Assembly: GCF_043195105.1 (NCBI RefSeq)
Contig: NZ_JBAFWO010000001.1
Source of the DNA: NCEH01 sp002257205
GTDB taxonomy: Bacteria; Pseudomonadota; Alphaproteobacteria; Rhizobiales; Xanthobacteraceae
Reading direction: 5' to 3' (one strand)
Length of the DNA stretch: 64,000 nt
Shown here: positions 51,768 through 60,015 of the stretch, in pieces
Position numbering within the stretch: position 1 is the first letter of the stretch
Layout: every line of letters begins with the position of its first letter
The notes under the pieces: model-generated
Database searches by the model: none
What the model was told of the DNA's origin: nothing
Seen by the model: only the letters and a program-made list of their open reading frames with translations
Program-made: the position numbers and the translations under genes

Positions 51768-52403
51768 ATGTCGCTGCGCTTGGGGGACGTGGTTCCCGAT
51801 TTCACCGCCCAGACCACCGAAGGTCCGGTGCGCTTTCATGAATGGCTCGGGGACTCCTGGGGCATCCTGTTCTCGCACCCCAAGAATTTCACGCCGGTCT
51901 GCACCACCGAGCTGGGCCAGGTGGCGCATCTGAAGGGCGAGTTCGACACGCGCAACGTGAAGGTCATCGGCCTCTCCGTCGATACGTTGGAAAACCACCC
52001 GCAATGGGTGGGCGACATCGCGGACGCCACCGGCGCGCAGCTGAATTTTCCGCTGATCGCCGACAGCGATAAGACTGTCTCCGGCCTCTATGACCTGATC
52101 CACCCCAATGCCAGCGACACCGCGACCGTGCGCGCGGTGTTCATCATCGGGCCGGACAAGAAGCTGAAGCTGACCCTGACCTATCCCGCCAGCACCGGCC
52201 GCAATTTTCAGGAAATCCTGCGGGTGCTGGATTCGCTGCAACTCACCTCCCAGCATTCGGTCGCAACCCCAGCGGACTGGAAGCAGGGCGAGGATGTCAT
52301 CATCGTCCCTTCGGTGTCCGATGCGGCGGCGAAGGAGAAGTTTCCCGAGGGCTGGAAGACGGTGAAGCCCTATCTGCGGGTGGTGCGCCAGCCAGGCAGC
52401 TGA
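51768..52403 (+). CDS. 1-Cys peroxiredoxin (Prx6 type)
   Basis: The 211-residue protein has the peroxidatic motif HPKNFTPVCTTELGQ (PxxxTxxC) and the Prx6-type C-terminal domain (QGEDVIIVPSVSDAAAKEKFPEGWK). A second, resolving cysteine is not present. It reduces hydrogen or alkyl peroxides in the cytosol. An ATG at 51768 follows a GGAGAGCC ribosome binding site. Confidence 0.95.
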   Translation: MSLRLGDVVPDFTAQTTEGPVRFHEWLGDSWGILFSHPKNFTPVCTTELGQVAHLKGEFDTRNVKVIGLSVDTLENHPQWVGDIADATGAQLNFPLIADSDKTVSGLYDLIHPNASDTATVRAVFIIGPDKKLKLTLTYPASTGRNFQEILRVLDSLQLTSQHSVATPADWKQGEDVIIVPSVSDAAAKEKFPEGWKTVKPYLRVVRQPGS

Positions 52404-52431
52404 GCGGGGTTCGATTCCTTAACTCCGGGGC

Positions 52432-52477
52432 GGGAACCTGTTCCCACCCCCTCGGCACAGCGCGGGAACAGGTTCCC
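52432..52477. repeat. pair of mirrored 14 bp near-palindromes
   Basis: GGGAACCTGTTCCC (52432-52445) and its exact complement GGGAACAGGTTCCC (52464-52477) are 18 bases apart. Each arm is itself nearly palindromic. The pair could act as a hairpin terminator for the peroxiredoxin gene or as a two-site operator for the next gene. Confidence 0.7.
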
Positions 52478-52530
52478 GCGGTTCGGCGGCGCGTGCTAAA
52501 TGAGCGCCTGTGCCGATCCGGGAGTGCGCC

Positions 52531-52806
52531 ATGGCCGAGGGAAACAACCAGCTCACCCGCTTCTTCGGCGGCTCGCCCGCTTTGGTCCTGGTGCGGCTGA
52601 TCGTGCTTTCCGTGGTGGTGGGGGTGATTCTCGCCGCCCTCGGGCTCGATCCGCGCAATTTGCTCTCCAGCCTGCGGCATCTGGTGGAAAATCTCTTCAC
52701 CTTCGGCTTCGACGCGTTCGAGCGCTTGTGGCGCTATTTCTTGCTGGGCGCGGTCATCGTCTTCCCCTTGTGGCTGATCCTGCGCCTCGTGCGCGGCAGC
52801 CGCTGA
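52531..52806 (+). CDS. small DUF6460-like membrane protein
   Basis: The 91-residue protein NNQLTRFFGGSPALVLVRLIVLSVVVGVILAALGLDPRNLL has two predicted membrane spans (about 19-40 and 66-86) around a helical middle (FGFDAFERLWRYF). The pattern matches DUF6460, a conserved alphaproteobacterial family of unknown function. GGGAG lies six bases before ATG 52531. It is followed by a MATE transporter gene 34 bases later, probably co-transcribed. Confidence 0.82.
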   Translation: MAEGNNQLTRFFGGSPALVLVRLIVLSVVVGVILAALGLDPRNLLSSLRHLVENLFTFGFDAFERLWRYFLLGAVIVFPLWLILRLVRGSR

Positions 52807-52840
52807 ACCCGCGAAGGTGCCGCGCGGGGAAAGCTGGATC

Positions 52841-54214
52841 ATGAGTTCCGTTGAAATCCAGTCGCCGCCCCGCGCGGGCGCGCCGCTTCCCGATGAGGCG
52901 CCGCGCCCGGTGGAGGTCTCGCACCGCCGGGTGCTGGCGATCGCCTTGCCCATGACCATTGCCCATCTCACCACGCCGCTGCTGGGCGTGGTGGATACGG
53001 CGGTCGTGGGGCGGCTCGGCGATGCGGCGCTCATGGGCGGGGTGGCGCTGGGCGCGGTGATCTTCGATTTCCTGTTCTGGGGCTTCGGGTTCCTGCGCAT
53101 GGGCACGGTGGGCCTCGCCGCCCAGGCGCTGGGGCAGGGCGATGCGCAGGAGACGCGCGCGGTCGCGGCGCGGGCGCTGCTTTTGGCGCTGGCCTGCGGG
53201 CTCGCCCTCATCCTGCTGCAATGGCCCATCGGCCTCGGCGCGCGGGCGCTGGCCGGGGCAAGCCCGGCGGTGGATGCGGCGGTGGCGGCCTATTTCCACA
53301 TCCGCATCTGGGCGGCGCCGTTCTCGCTCGCCAATTATGCGCTGGTGGGCTGGCTCACCGGCATCGGCCGCACGGGACACGCGCTGGCGCTCCAGGTGGG
53401 CATCAGCCTCGTAAACATGGCGGCGACCGTGACCCTGGTGCTGGGGCTCGGCTGGGGTGTCGCGGGCTCGGCGGCGGGAACGCTTCTGGCGGAAGCCCTT
53501 GGCGCCATTGCGGGACTATTGCTGTGCGCGCGCCTGCTGAAGTTCCGCCTCGCGGTGCCGCAAGCGGTGCTGTTTGACCGCGCGCGGCTGATGGCGACCT
53601 TCGTGCTCAACCGCGACATCATGATCCGCACCGCCGCGCTTCTGGCCGGCTTCAGCTTTTTCGCGGCCCAGGGCGCGCGGGCGGGCGACGTGGTGCTGGC
53701 CGCCAATGCCCTGCTGAACAACATGATTCTCCTGGCCGCCTATTTCCTCGACGGGTTCGCCACCGCCGCCGAGCAGATTTGCGGGCAGGCGGTGGGCGCG
53801 CGCAACCGGCCGGCCTTCGGGCGGGCGGTGCGCCTCGTGCTGATGTGGGGCTTCGGCTTCGCGCTGTGCGCCTGCGCGCTCTATCTTGTGGCCGGGCCGG
53901 CGATCGTCGATCTCATGACCACCAGCCCCCAGGTGCGTGTGGCGGCGCGCGAATTCCTGATCTTCGCGGCGATTTTGCCGGTGGTCGGGGTGGCGGCCTA
54001 TGCGTTCGACGGCATCTATATCGGCGCGCTCTGGTCGCGCGACATGCGCAACCTCATGCTGCTGTCGCTCGCTTTGTATCTCGGGTCGTTCCTTGTGCTG
54101 CGCCCGCTTGGAAACGAAGGGCTCTGGCTCGCCTTCCTGGTGTTCCTCGGGGCGCGCGGCACCCTTCAGGCCCTGCGCCTGCCGGCCCTGCTGAACCGCA
54201 CGTTTGCGCGCTAG
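52841..54214 (+). CDS. MATE-family efflux transporter (DinF-like)
   Basis: The 457-residue protein has about 12 spans. Family features are ALPMTIAHLTTPLLGVVDTAVVGRLGD at the first span and LNNMILLAAYFLDGFATAAEQICGQAVGARN in the second half, the DinF subfamily hallmark. Exports cationic or oxidising compounds using Na+ or H+. ATG 52841 is preferred over GTG 52817. Single gene after the DUF6460 gene. Confidence 0.93.
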   Translation: MSSVEIQSPPRAGAPLPDEAPRPVEVSHRRVLAIALPMTIAHLTTPLLGVVDTAVVGRLGDAALMGGVALGAVIFDFLFWGFGFLRMGTVGLAAQALGQGDAQETRAVAARALLLALACGLALILLQWPIGLGARALAGASPAVDAAVAAYFHIRIWAAPFSLANYALVGWLTGIGRTGHALALQVGISLVNMAATVTLVLGLGWGVAGSAAGTLLAEALGAIAGLLLCARLLKFRLAVPQAVLFDRARLMATFVLNRDIMIRTAALLAGFSFFAAQGARAGDVVLAANALLNNMILLAAYFLDGFATAAEQICGQAVGARNRPAFGRAVRLVLMWGFGFALCACALYLVAGPAIVDLMTTSPQVRVAAREFLIFAAILPVVGVAAYAFDGIYIGALWSRDMRNLMLLSLALYLGSFLVLRPLGNEGLWLAFLVFLGARGTLQALRLPALLNRTFAR

Positions 54215-54251
54215 GAGCGATCGAGATTCGCGGATGAACGGGCCGTCCTGT

Positions 54252-54276
54252 CCCTCCCCCCTTGCGGGGGAGGGGG
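54252..54276. repeat. single CCCTCCCCC/GGGGGAGGG palindromic repeat
   Basis: CCTCCCCCCTTGCGGGGGAGG type hairpin. It lies between the convergent MATE and DUF952 genes; may act as a weak terminator. Confidence 0.65.
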
Positions 54277-54312
54277 ACCGGCATCGCTAAGCTGCACGTT
54301 TTCCGCTTAAGT

Positions 54313-54669
54313 TTAAGACGCTTCAACTGGGAATATATGCTTCCCATCGGCGCCGAGGGGCAGCGGGCGCACCCAGGCAACGGCGGAAAGGGGGAGTGCG
54401 GCATAAAGATGGGGAAAAAGGGCGCCGCCGCGTGAGACTTCCCACTTCAGCGCTTCCCCGAGCTTCCCCGCCTCCACCGCGACCAGAAATAAATTCTCCT
54501 GTCCTGAGAAGTGCTTGGCGGCGGTCTCCCGGGCCTGGGCGGCGGTCGAGAAATGGATATAGCCGTCGGCAAGGTCCACCGGCGCGCCGTCGAAACGGCC
54601 GGCGGCTTCCGCAACGCTCCACAAGCTGGTGGAACAGATCTTGAAGATGAGGCGGTCACGTTGGATCAT
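54313..54669 (-). CDS. DUF952 protein
   Basis: A 118-residue protein with the DUF952 pattern: IFKICSTSLWSVAEAAG, DLADGYIHFSTAAQARETAAKHF, LFLVAVEAGKLGEALKWEVSRGG and FPHLYAALPLSAVAWVRPLPL. Unknown enzyme-like family. ATG 54669 (MIQRDRLIFK) is the start; 54708 is less likely. Divergent from the S24 regulator gene. Confidence 0.9.
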   Translation of the reverse strand: MIQRDRLIFKICSTSLWSVAEAAGRFDGAPVDLADGYIHFSTAAQARETAAKHFSGQENLFLVAVEAGKLGEALKWEVSRGGALFPHLYAALPLSAVAWVRPLPLGADGKHIFPVEAS

Positions 54670-54900
54670 GCTGCCATGTAGCGCGCAGACGGTCGGCGCG
54701 CCAGCCAAGATCTCGCCCGGTTCCCCTGACGAATCGGACTTAATTCCTGGACTTTCGTAACTTTTGCACTTATTTTCCTAGTGTTCGGGTGTCTTTCGGT
54801 AAAAGTCTGGTTTCGAAATTGTTCCGTCAAGTCGGTTCCAGGCGAGGTGGAAGGAAATACCTCCTTTCGCCTCGGATGCGGATCGTTTTGCGTCCACGGG

Positions 54901-55584
54901 ATGCGCATGCTCACTCATGGTCAAGTCTGGGGCGCCCTCGACCGCCTCGCCGCGCAGCATGGCCTTTCCGCTTCGGCGCTCGCCAAGCGGGCGGGGCTGG
55001 ATTCGACCGCCTTCAACCGGTCGAAGCGGATCACGCCGGACGGGCGGCCGCGCTGGCCTTCCACCGAGAGCCTCGCCAAGGTGCTCGCCGCCACCGGCTC
55101 CAGCATCGATGATTTCACCGCTTTGCTGGACGGCAACGGGGAAGCGGCGCTGCGCCATTCGGGCTTGGCCGAAGATCCCCTTCCCCCGCCCCGCCCGGCC
55201 CGCACCATTCCGCGCATCGGCTTCGCCCAGGCGGGCAAGGGCGGCTTTTTCGACGATGCCGGCTTCCCGGTGGGGGGGGGATGGGACGAGCTGCTGTTTC
55301 CCGAGGTGGGCGACGAGCATGCCTATGCCCTGGAGATTTCCGGCGATTCCATGCAGCCGCTGTATCGCGAGGGGGATATCGTCATCGTCTCCCCCGCCGC
55401 CACGCCGCGCCGGGGCGACCGGGTGGTGGTGAAGACCCGCGACGGCGAGGTGCTGGCCAAGGAACTGGTGCGCATGACCCCGCGCACCGTGGACCTGCGC
55501 TCGCTCAATCGCGAATATGAGGACCGCCATATCCCCGCCGCCGAAGTGCTGTGGGTGGCCCGCATAATCTGGGCGACGCAATAG
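54901..55584 (+). CDS. LexA/CI-like repressor with S24 peptidase domain
   Basis: The 227-residue protein has an N-terminal helix-turn-helix (about 10-70, LSASALAKRAGLDSTAFNRSKR). A C-terminal S24 peptidase domain has catalytic Ser150 in ISGDSMQPL and Lys187 in VLAKELVR, spaced 37 residues as in LexA. A candidate self-cleavage Ala-Gly is at 111-112 (FAQAGKGG). It would be a stress- or phage-type autocleaving repressor. No phage genes are near. A run of nine G (55272-55280) lies inside the gene. ATG 54901 or 54907. Confidence 0.88.
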   Translation: MRMLTHGQVWGALDRLAAQHGLSASALAKRAGLDSTAFNRSKRITPDGRPRWPSTESLAKVLAATGSSIDDFTALLDGNGEAALRHSGLAEDPLPPPRPARTIPRIGFAQAGKGGFFDDAGFPVGGGWDELLFPEVGDEHAYALEISGDSMQPLYREGDIVIVSPAATPRRGDRVVVKTRDGEVLAKELVRMTPRTVDLRSLNREYEDRHIPAAEVLWVARIIWATQ

Positions 55585-55602
55585 CCTCGTCCCGTCGCCG
55601 GC

Positions 55603-57246
55603 CTATCCCTCCGCCCCGAGCAGCTTTTCCAGCGTCTCCAGGCGGTCGGCCTCGCGCGGCGGCTTGTCCCAGCGCAGGCGGGCGATGCGGGGAAAGCGCA
55701 TGGCGATGCCCGAGCGGTGGCGGGTGGAGCGGGCGAGCCCCTCGAAGGCGATCTCCAGCACCAGCCCGGCGTCCGGCTCGTGCAGCACCTCGCGCACCGG
55801 GCCGAAGCGGTTCACTGTCGCCTCACGAACGAATTTGTCGATCGCCAGCAATTCCTCATCGGTGAAGCCGAAATAGGCCTTGCCCACGGGCACCAGGGTG
55901 TCCACCCCCTCGGCTTGCGTCCACACCCCGAAGGTATAGTCGGAATAATAGGACGAGCGCTTGCCGTGGCCGCGCTGGGCATACATCAGCACCGCATCCA
56001 CCGTGTGGGGATCGCGCTTCCATTTCCACCAGGGACCCTTGGGCCGGCCGGGCAGATAAAGGCTATCGGCGCGCTTCAGCATCACCCCTTCCACCGCTTC
56101 CGCATCCACCCCGGCGCCGGCGGAAGCCGGATCCGCGCGGGCGGCGGCGAGCGCCTCCCAGCTCGCGAACGGCACCAAGGGGGAAAGATCGAGCCGGGAC
56201 GCGGCGGTGCGCGCGATCAGCGCCGCGAGGCGGGCGCGGCGCGCGGCGAAGGGCTGTTCGCGCAGGTCTTCGCCTGCCTCCACCAGCAAATCATAGGCGC
56301 GCATATGGGCGGGATAATCCCGCAGCATCTTGGGCGTGACGGTTTTGCGGTTCAGCCGCTGCTGGAGCACGTTGAAGGATTGCACCCGCCCCTCGCGCAC
56401 CACCAGCAATTCCCCATCCATCGCGCCCTCGAAATCGAGCGCGTCCACGAGGTCGGGAAAGGCGGGCGAGATGTCCTCGCCGGTGCGGGAATAGAGCCGC
56501 ACGATCCTTTCCCCCTCGGGCGAAACCCCGGCCACCGCCTGGATGCGGATGCCGTCCCATTTCCATTCGGCGGCGAAGGTGGAAGGATCGAGGGCGGTAA
56601 AATCGCTCTCCTCGATCGCGTGGGAGAGCATCACCGGGCGGAACGGGGCGGGATCGAGGTTTTCCGGGCGCGGCGCGCGGCCTTCCACCCAGGCGAACAG
56701 ATCGAGATAAGGCGAGGCGAGGCCCGGCCACACCAGCTCCACCTCGTCGGGCGCAAGACCGCCCAGCGTGGCCACGGCGGTCTTGGCGAGCCGCGCGGAA
56801 GCGCCGACCCGCAGCGCGCCGGTGATCAGCTTCAGCAGCGCCCAGCGGCCGGTATCGTCCAGCCCGTCCAGCCAGTCGGCGAGCTGGCCGGGCAAGGCGC
56901 GCTTGGGCAAGGTTTCCAGGCCGTGGACGATTTCCGAGAGCAAAGGCGCATGGTCCGGCGGCGCCGCGCCCTCGGGCAAGGGCCACATGAGGGCGACGGT
57001 CTCGGACAGGTCGCCCACATAATCATAGGACATGGCGAACAGCACCGGGTCCGCCCGCTCCTGGATCAGCGCGCGCACGAGCCCCGGCTTGGCATTGGTG
57101 AAGGAGAGCGCGCCGGTAAGCGCGGCGAGCGCGATGCCGCGCTCCGGATCCGGCGTGGTGGCGAAATAATCCGCCATCAGGCGGATCTTGGCGTTGCGGC
57201 CGCTCTCATAGGCGAGGCGATCCAGCAAGGCGGCGAAGCGGTTCAT
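55603..57246 (-). CDS. ATP-dependent DNA ligase (ligase-associated repair cluster type)
   Basis: The 547-residue ligase has an N-terminal DNA-binding domain, then the adenylation lysine in AEWKWDGIRIQAV (KxDG form), GAMDGELLVV, VEGVMLKRADSLY and WWKWKRDPHTVDAVLM (motifs IIIa-V), then an OB domain. It matches the bacterial ligase family (PP_1105 type) that occurs with a helicase, nuclease and phosphoesterase. ATG 57246 overlaps the exonuclease stop, so the two are co-translated. The helicase and phosphoesterase genes are not in this window. Confidence 0.92.
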   Translation of the reverse strand: MNRFAALLDRLAYESGRNAKIRLMADYFATTPDPERGIALAALTGALSFTNAKPGLVRALIQERADPVLFAMSYDYVGDLSETVALMWPLPEGAAPPDHAPLLSEIVHGLETLPKRALPGQLADWLDGLDDTGRWALLKLITGALRVGASARLAKTAVATLGGLAPDEVELVWPGLASPYLDLFAWVEGRAPRPENLDPAPFRPVMLSHAIEESDFTALDPSTFAAEWKWDGIRIQAVAGVSPEGERIVRLYSRTGEDISPAFPDLVDALDFEGAMDGELLVVREGRVQSFNVLQQRLNRKTVTPKMLRDYPAHMRAYDLLVEAGEDLREQPFAARRARLAALIARTAASRLDLSPLVPFASWEALAAARADPASAGAGVDAEAVEGVMLKRADSLYLPGRPKGPWWKWKRDPHTVDAVLMYAQRGHGKRSSYYSDYTFGVWTQAEGVDTLVPVGKAYFGFTDEELLAIDKFVREATVNRFGPVREVLHEPDAGLVLEIAFEGLARSTRHRSGIAMRFPRIARLRWDKPPREADRLETLEKLLGAEG

Positions 57247-58298
57247 GGCGTCGCCTCCGGTGGGGAAGCGGGCGCGGGCGCGGCGGGCGGGGCCTCGTTC
57301 TCCTCCTCGCCATAGCCCACCATGTGGAGCGGCCGGGCGCGCAATTGCCGGGTCATGGCCCAATGCACCAGCGCATCCTCGGCGCCGTGGGTCACCCACA
57401 CTTCCTCGCAGCCGGTGGCGGAAATGGCGGCGGTGAGGCCGTCCCAGTCCGCATGGTCGGAAATCACCAAAGGCAATTCGATGCCGCGCTGGCGGGCGCG
57501 GGCGCGCACCCGCATCCAGCCCGAGGCAAAAGCGGTGACGGGGTCGGGAAAATTGCGCGACCAGATGTCGGTAATCGAGGTGGGCGGGGCGATCACCACC
57601 GCGCCGGCGAAATCGGCTTTCTTCGCTTCCTTCGCAAGGCGGATGTCGCCGAGCGGAATGCCGCACGCCTGATAATAGGCGCTGATCTTCTCCAGCGCGC
57701 CATGGATGTAGATGGGGGCGGAATGCCCCGCCGCGCGCAGCAGCGCCATGACGCGCTGTGCCTTGCCGAGCGAATAGGCGCCGACGATGTGCGCGCGCTC
57801 GGGAAATACATGCAGCGAATTCATCAGCTTGGCGGTCTCAGTGGCGGCATCGGGATGGCGGAACACCGGCAGGCCGAAGGTCGCCTCCGAGATGAACACA
57901 TGGCAGCGCACCGGCACGAACGTGGCGCAGGTGGGATCGCGCGCATCCTTGTAATCGCCCGAGGCGACGATGGTGCAGCCGCGCCAGGAGAGTTCGAATT
58001 GCGCCGAGCCCAGCACATGGCCGGCGGGATGGGCGGTGACGGTGACGCCGCCGATCTCGACGCTCTCCCCATAGGCGATGGCCTGGGTCGCCCCGGCGAA
58101 ATTGGCGCCGTAGCGAATCGCCATCAGGTCCAGCGTCTCGCGGGTGGCGAGCACATGGCCGTGGCCCGCGCGGGCATGGTCGGAATGGCCGTGGGTGATG
58201 AGCGCGCGCGGCACGGCGCGCGTTGGATCAATGAAGAAATCCCCTTTGGGACAATAAAGCCCACCCGGGGCAGGGTGCAGAAGTTCGTCCGGACGCAT
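57243..58298 (-). CDS. ligase-associated metallo-beta-lactamase-fold exonuclease
   Basis: A 351-residue beta-CASP/MBL-like nuclease: metal motif ITHGHSDHARAGHG (HxHxDH), ASGDYKDARDPTC (DxH-type region), EATFGLPVF and a C-terminal LVISDHADWDGL. This is the known ligase-associated exonuclease family. It starts MRPDELLHPAPGGLYCPKG. It is first in the operon with the ligase gene and divergent from the methyltransferase gene with 90 bases between. A proline/alanine-rich tail ends the protein. Confidence 0.92.
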   Translation of the reverse strand: MRPDELLHPAPGGLYCPKGDFFIDPTRAVPRALITHGHSDHARAGHGHVLATRETLDLMAIRYGANFAGATQAIAYGESVEIGGVTVTAHPAGHVLGSAQFELSWRGCTIVASGDYKDARDPTCATFVPVRCHVFISEATFGLPVFRHPDAATETAKLMNSLHVFPERAHIVGAYSLGKAQRVMALLRAAGHSAPIYIHGALEKISAYYQACGIPLGDIRLAKEAKKADFAGAVVIAPPTSITDIWSRNFPDPVTAFASGWMRVRARARQRGIELPLVISDHADWDGLTAAISATGCEEVWVTHGAEDALVHWAMTRQLRARPLHMVGYGEEENEAPPAAPAPASPPEATP

Positions 58299-58388
58299 GG
58301 TTGTCGGTTATATGGGGTGGAGCGCCGAAGGCGCGAGGGTGCGGCGCTTGGTTTCCGGGCGTCGCCTTCAGGGGGAGTCCGCTTCAAG

Positions 58389-59348
58389 GTGTCGATCTTT
58401 CCCGTTCCCCTGTCCGGCGATCCGGCGCTGCATCGCCGGCTCGATTGGGCGCGCGCCTATCTCGACGATGGCGAGGCGCAGGTTGCGGGCGACATGCTGG
58501 CCGACCTCGTCGCCGAGGCGCCGCATTTCATCGCCGCCTGGTTCCTGCTGGGCGAGGCGCGCGCGGCGGCCGGCGATGGCGCCGGCGCGATCGAGGCCTA
58601 TGAGAACGTGCTTGCGCGCGATGACGCCGACATGCTCGGCGCCGGCCTGCGGCTGGCGCGGCTCGGCGCGCGCGGGGTGGGGGACGCCATGTCGCCCGCC
58701 TTCGTGCGCACCTTGTTCGATCAATATGCCCCGCGCTTCGACACCGCCCTGCGCGAGGGCCTCGCCTATCGCGGGCCCGAGGTGCTGGACGCGGCGGTGC
58801 GGACCGCCTGCACGGCCGCCGGCGTGCCGCCGCATTTTCATCGCGCGATCGATCTCGGCTGCGGCACCGGGCTCGCCGCGCCGGTGTTCGCGCCGATGGT
58901 GGAGGCGCTGGTCGGCGTGGATCTCTCCCCGGCCATGATCGAGAAGGCGCGGCACCTCGGCCTTTATGCCGCCCTTGAGGCGGGCGAGATGGTGGCCTTC
59001 CTTAAGGGCCAGCCGGCGGGCGGGGCGGACCTTGTGCTGGCGGCGGACGCGCTGTGCTATCTCGGCACGCTGGAGGGCGTGTTCCACGCGGCGGCACGCG
59101 CGCTCGCGCCCGCCAGCTGGCTCGCCTTCACCCTGGAGACCCATGACGGGGCGGGAATGATCCTGCGCGATACCCTGCGCTATGCCCATGGCCGCGCCCA
59201 TGTGGCGGATACGCTGACGACGGCGGGGTTCGTGCCCTCGGTACTGGATCCGGTTTCCACCCGCACCGAAAAGGGCGTTCCGGTGCCGGGGCTGGTGTGC
59301 GTGGCGCGGCGCGCCCCCCTTTCACCCTGCGCGTCCCCCTCACCCTAG
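58389..59348 (+). CDS. TPR-containing class I SAM methyltransferase (GTG start)
   Basis: About 319 residues. The N-terminal TPR-like helical region (about 10-80, LDWARAYLDDGEAQVAGDML) is followed by a SAM-binding domain with AIDLGCGTGLAAPVFAPM, LVGVDLSPAMIEKARHLGLY and LAADALCYLGTL. The GTG at 58389 follows GGGGGAG by about 12 bases; longer in-frame frames run antisense to the exonuclease gene and are rejected. The substrate is unknown; small molecule or protein cannot be told apart. Divergent from the ligase-exonuclease unit. Confidence 0.85.
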   Translation: MSIFPVPLSGDPALHRRLDWARAYLDDGEAQVAGDMLADLVAEAPHFIAAWFLLGEARAAAGDGAGAIEAYENVLARDDADMLGAGLRLARLGARGVGDAMSPAFVRTLFDQYAPRFDTALREGLAYRGPEVLDAAVRTACTAAGVPPHFHRAIDLGCGTGLAAPVFAPMVEALVGVDLSPAMIEKARHLGLYAALEAGEMVAFLKGQPAGGADLVLAADALCYLGTLEGVFHAAARALAPASWLAFTLETHDGAGMILRDTLRYAHGRAHVADTLTTAGFVPSVLDPVSTRTEKGVPVPGLVCVARRAPLSPCASPSP

Positions 59349-59497
59349 CCCTCTCCCCGGCGGGGAGAGGGGATGCGATGGGGCGGATTGGGAGGGTTTC
59401 GCGCTTTCCCTCAAGCGCCGGCCTTTCCCCCGTCCCGCCATGCCCCCTCTCCCCGCCGGGGAGAGCGTTGGGGTGAGGAGAGCGTTGGGGTGAGGGG
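59340..59497. repeat. GGGGAGAGGG-family palindromes and a short tandem duplication
   Basis: Two hairpin copies (CTCTCCCCGGCGGGGAGAG at about 59351-59369; CTCTCCCCGCCGGGGAGAG at about 59446-59464) flank the stop of the methyltransferase gene. An 18-base unit GAGAGCGTTGGGGTGAGG is repeated directly at 59461-59496. The methyltransferase C-terminus (LSPCASPSP) is repeat-derived. Confidence 0.7.
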
Positions 59498-59508
59498 AAC
59501 AAGCAAGC

Positions 59509-60015
59509 TCAGTCCAGCGCCAGCTGGAACGGCTCGCCGGCCATGCAGTCGCGCCCGCGGCCGATGGCGGAAATCGCCCGGATCATGCGGCCGTTGCGGT
59601 TGAGCGCGGCATCGCCCAGCGATACGATCTTGGCATTGGGCGTGGCGGTGGGCGAAGCGGAGCGCAGGCGCACCGCCAGTTCGAATTCGTCGCGATGGGG
59701 CAGCAGCGCGCACACCGTGACATAAGCCGCAGCCGTGGACCGCGAGACCCCGGCATAGCAATGGATGACCAGCGGCGCGGAGCGCGGCCAGGCGCGCACG
59801 AACTCCAGCAGCTCGTTCATATGCGCCTCGCCGGGCGTCACCATGCCCTCGACCTCGCTGACGATGTCGTTGATGGAGAGGAACAGATGGTTCGCGGCGT
59901 CCACATTGTTGGGGCGCGTCAGCAGGGTCTCGCGGCCGACCAGCGTGATGATGTAGCGCGCGCCGGTTTCTTCCACCGTCTCGTGCAGCTTTGCGAGGGA
60001 GCAGACATGGATCAT
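59509..60015 (-). CDS. tyrosine phosphatase-like protein
   Basis: The 168-residue protein has the dual-specificity phosphatase loop VIHCYAGVSRSTAAAYV (HCxxGxxRS), with the general acid probably in the LSINDIVSEVEGM loop. Soluble. Members of this family may dephosphorylate proteins or nucleotides. Its ATG overlaps the stop of the upstream HD-domain gene (ATGA), so the two are translationally coupled. Confidence 0.9.
   Translation of the reverse strand: MIHVCSLAKLHETVEETGARYIITLVGRETLLTRPNNVDAANHLFLSINDIVSEVEGMVTPGEAHMNELLEFVRAWPRSAPLVIHCYAGVSRSTAAAYVTVCALLPHRDEFELAVRLRSASPTATPNAKIVSLGDAALNRNGRMIRAISAIGRGRDCMAGEPFQLALD

Noticed and set aside
52405..52440. tRNA-like GGTTCGATTCC near the peroxiredoxin stop
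   Set aside because: No acceptor, D-arm or anticodon stem fits around it and no tRNA-length fold is possible; chance match.
55717..57315. Plus-strand frame opposite the DNA ligase gene
   Set aside because: The ligase motifs are complete on the minus strand; the plus-strand product has no recognisable domain.
57324..58388. In-frame upstream extension of the methyltransferase gene over the exonuclease gene
   Set aside because: It runs antisense to a conserved exonuclease, and GTG 58389 preserves the conserved domain start.
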